A DNA stretch of 64,000 nt from Plastoroseomonas hellenica (GTDB taxonomy: Bacteria; Pseudomonadota; Alphaproteobacteria; Acetobacterales; Acetobacteraceae): positions 1 through 64,000 of the forward strand of contig NZ_JAAGBB010000017.1 in the NCBI RefSeq assembly GCF_018129085.1, read 5' to 3'. Every line of letters begins with the position of its first letter. Within the stretch, counting starts at the first letter, position 1. Positions 62,152 to 64,000 of this stretch are shown piece by piece. The translations under genes were made by a program, and so were the position numbers. Under the pieces are notes generated by a model. The model was not told the origin of the DNA. It saw nothing but the letters and a program-made list of their open reading frames with translations, and searched no databases.

Positions 62152-62946
62152 ATGGCGCGGATACAGAGTGGTCTCAGCGCGGCGATGGCCGCCATTCTGG
62201 CCGCGGCCTGCACCCCCGCTGCCGATGGCGGGTCGCCAGTCGCCTCGCCGCCGGTCGCGGCGGCAATATCTGCATCCGCGCCGCGCCGCGCGGTCCCCGC
62301 ACCCCGCCCCGCCGCGCCACCTGCCGCAGCGCTCGCAGCACCCGGCGGCGCCGGCTGGCTGGTCGATGCCGCGAGTGGCTGCTGGCTCTGGACTCACACC
62401 GCAGCGCCCGGCGTCGCGGCATCCTGGACCGGCGCCTGCCCGCGCGGCCCGGCCGAAGGCCCGGGCGAGGCGCGCTTCACCTGGCCCCAGGACGGCGCCG
62501 CGCGCGCCAGGACCGTGACCGGCAATTTCCGCCGCGGCCGCATCGAGGGCGAAGGCAGCGCCATCGCCCCGGGCGGTGAGCGCTACACCGGCAGTTTCCG
62601 CGACGGGCGCGGCAATGGCCGCGGCCGCATCCTGTTCCCCAATGGCAACACCTATGAAGGCGGCATCGTGGACGACCGCGCGCAGGGCCGCGGCGTCTAT
62701 ACCTTCACGAATGGCGACCGCTATGAGGGCGACCTGATCGCCAATCTGGCGACCGGGCGCGGCGTCTATACCTGGGGCAACGGCGACCGCTACGAGGGCG
62801 GCATCCGCGACAACCGACCGGATGGCCAGGGCAGCTATCAGACGCAACGCGGCCTCTTCGCGGGCACCTGGAACTATGGCTGCTTCCGCGATCCCGCGAG
62901 CGGCACGCGGGTCGCCATGTGGCGCGACATCGCGGAATGCCCGTGA
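62152..62946 (+). CDS. MORN-repeat lipoprotein
   Basis: 264 residues. A lipoprotein-type signal (SAAMAAILAAAC, Cys20) leads to an alanine/proline linker to about 80. Then come five MORN-like repeats: VTGNFRRGRIEGEG, YTGSFRDGRGNGRG, YEGGIVDDRAQGRGVYTF, YEGDLIANLATGRGVYTW and YEGGIRDNRPDGQGSYQT. MORN repeats form beta-sheet membrane- or protein-binding surfaces. A cysteine-containing end (NYGCFRDPASG) closes it. It is probably outer-membrane anchored, between flgH and dksA. Function unknown. Confidence 0.8.
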   Translation: MARIQSGLSAAMAAILAAACTPAADGGSPVASPPVAAAISASAPRRAVPAPRPAAPPAAALAAPGGAGWLVDAASGCWLWTHTAAPGVAASWTGACPRGPAEGPGEARFTWPQDGAARARTVTGNFRRGRIEGEGSAIAPGGERYTGSFRDGRGNGRGRILFPNGNTYEGGIVDDRAQGRGVYTFTNGDRYEGDLIANLATGRGVYTWGNGDRYEGGIRDNRPDGQGSYQTQRGLFAGTWNYGCFRDPASGTRVAMWRDIAECP

Positions 62947-62959
62947 CGGTGCCCGGTTG

Positions 62960-63673
62960 ATGTGCGGTCGCTATTTCCTGTTCCGGCCTCCCGCCGAGCT
63001 GGCGCAGTACGCCGAGTCCGCCCTGGCGTCGAACCATCCGCCTTCCTGGAACATCGCGCCGACGCAGGAGAGCCTGGTGGTCCGCCGTCACCCACAAAGT
63101 GGCGAGCGCCATCTCGATGCCCTGCGCTGGGGCCTGGTGCCGCATTGGGCGAAGGATGCAACGGGCGCGGCCAGGCTGATGAACGCCCGTGCCGACGGGC
63201 TGGCGGAGAAGCCCTCCTTCCGGGAGGCCTTCGTAAAGCGGCGTTGCCTGGTGCCGATGGATGGCTTCTACGAATGGCGGAAGGACGGGGATCGGAAGCA
63301 GGCCTATGCCGCAGCGCTCACGTCCGGCGAGCCGATGCTGGTGGCGGGCCTCTGGGAAGGGTGGAAGCAGCCGGACGGCAGCTGGCTCCGCACCTATACG
63401 GTCATCACCACCGAATCGAACCCGAAACAGGCGCTGGTGCATCCGCGCATGCCGGCGATCCTGCCGCCGATGCTGTGGGATGCCTGGCTTGGCGCGGAGG
63501 AGGCGACGCCCGACGAGCTGCTGGCGATGCTGGAACCCTGCCTGGCCGAGGAGCTCGCAATCTGGCCAGTTGACAACCGCGTGGGGAAATTCGCGGAAAA
63601 CGATGCCGGGCTGCTGCAGCGTGACCCGCTGGCGGTGCCGCCGCCGGAGCTGGACGATCCGCCGCCGTTCTGA
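62960..63673 (+). CDS. SOS response-associated (HMCES/YedK) abasic-site protein
   Basis: 237 residues of the SRAP/HMCES family, which shields abasic sites in single-stranded DNA by covalent attachment. It begins MCGRYFLF, so Cys2 is the catalytic thiazolidine-forming residue after methionine removal. NARADGLAEKPSFREAF, CLVPMDGFYEW and the histidine in VHPRMPAI are the other active-site segments (Asn, Glu, His). The ATG at 62960 is fixed by Cys2. It starts 13 bases after the MORN gene and may be read through from it. Confidence 0.93.
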   Translation: MCGRYFLFRPPAELAQYAESALASNHPPSWNIAPTQESLVVRRHPQSGERHLDALRWGLVPHWAKDATGAARLMNARADGLAEKPSFREAFVKRRCLVPMDGFYEWRKDGDRKQAYAAALTSGEPMLVAGLWEGWKQPDGSWLRTYTVITTESNPKQALVHPRMPAILPPMLWDAWLGAEEATPDELLAMLEPCLAEELAIWPVDNRVGKFAENDAGLLQRDPLAVPPPELDDPPPF

Positions 63674-63694
63674 GAGGGAAGCCGGGAACCGCGA

Positions 63695-64000
63695 TCAGTC
63701 GTCGCGGTGGACCTTTTCCATCTTCTCGTGGCGCTCCTGTGCCTCGATCGACATGGTCGCGATCGGGCGGGCCTCCAGCCGGCGCAGGCCGATCGGCTCG
63801 CCGGTCTCCTCGCAATAGCCGTAGGTGCCGTTCTCGATGCGCTCGATCGCCTGGTCGATCTTGCTGATCAGCTTGCGGGCCCGATCCCGGGTGCGCAGCT
63901 CCAGGGCCCGGTCGGTCTCGACGCTGGCACGGTCGGTGAGATCCGCTTCGGTGATCCCCCCTTCAGACAGGGAGGACAGCGTCTCCCCGGCCTCGCGCAG
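63695..64000 (-). CDS. dksA: RNA polymerase-binding transcription factor DksA (N-terminus outside window)
   Basis: The last 101 residues of a DksA homologue on the minus strand; the start lies beyond base 64000. TDRASVETDRALELRTRDRA and RKLISKIDQAIERIENGTYG are the coiled-coil part. The globular end reads YGYCEETGEPIGLRRLEARP, and then IATMSIEAQERHEKMEKVHR. Only one of the four zinc cysteines of E. coli DksA remains, as in the cysteine-poor DksA forms of many alphaproteobacteria. It works with ppGpp at rRNA and amino-acid promoters. DksA genes often lie beside flagellar genes in this class. Confidence 0.93.
   Translation of the reverse strand: MREAGETLSSLSEGGITEADLTDRASVETDRALELRTRDRARKLISKIDQAIERIENGTYGYCEETGEPIGLRRLEARPIATMSIEAQERHEKMEKVHRDD

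Overview
The window is GC-rich alphaproteobacterial chromosome, most like the Acetobacteraceae (Roseomonas-type). The pointers are several orphan Bug/TctC tricarboxylate-type binding proteins, a DUF6468 protein and a MotE-like protein in the flagellar cluster, a cysteine-poor DksA, a YceD-rpmF-plsX-fabH-ihfA-MerR run, and frequent GTG/TTG starts with 1-4 base stop/start overlaps. This is inferred from reading the proteins; no database was searched.

Layout. 1-3.9 kb: three Bug-type receptors and a 4,5-dihydroxyphthalate decarboxylase-like periplasmic-binding-fold protein. 3.9-7.2 kb: a three-gene operon on the minus strand (circularly permuted ATP-grasp, alpha-E protein, Anbu proteasome-like peptidase). 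7.2-10 kb: a long RNA hairpin, a ThDP enzyme, a DUF3237 protein and a rhodanese. 10.07-11.47 kb: a small decayed integrated element, bounded by 25-base direct repeats that duplicate the 3' end of a peroxiredoxin gene and holding an integrase C-terminal remnant. 11.4-24.7 kb: mixed metabolism (peroxiredoxin, acyl-CoA ligase, acyltransferase, two TauE permeases, racemase, tartrate/malate dehydrogenase, purC, HxlR regulator, glycosyltransferase, ELM1-like protein, pyrE). 24.8-30.3 kb: an MFS carrier, a peptide-type ABC receptor with two permeases but no ATPase, and an SDR. 30.4-37.9 kb: tRNA-Pro(GGG), the phospholipid/fatty-acid run, a cytochrome bc1 chaperone, bamE, icd and an FAD oxidoreductase. 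38-43.2 kb: DUF599, a composite palindromic repeat, alaS and recA.

43.3-63 kb is mostly flagellar. The minus-strand run flgB-flgC-fliE-fliQ-fliR-flhB and the plus-strand run (small gene)-fliO-fliP diverge from each other. After an insert (polysaccharide deacetylase, Bug protein, speE, speD) comes a tightly overlapping minus-strand operon: fliL, fliM, DUF6468, MotE-like, cheY, cheZ and a 1021-residue AMIN-like/helical-repeat protein. The plus-strand operon flgF-flgG-flgA-flgH diverges from it behind a close match to a sigma-54 promoter. A MORN-repeat lipoprotein, an HMCES/YedK-type abasic-site protein and the start-truncated dksA close the window.

Most likely to repay a second look: the decayed integrated element, the Anbu operon without its usual transglutaminase, the large AMIN-like/repeat protein in the fliL-cheZ operon, and the dispersed non-coding palindromes.
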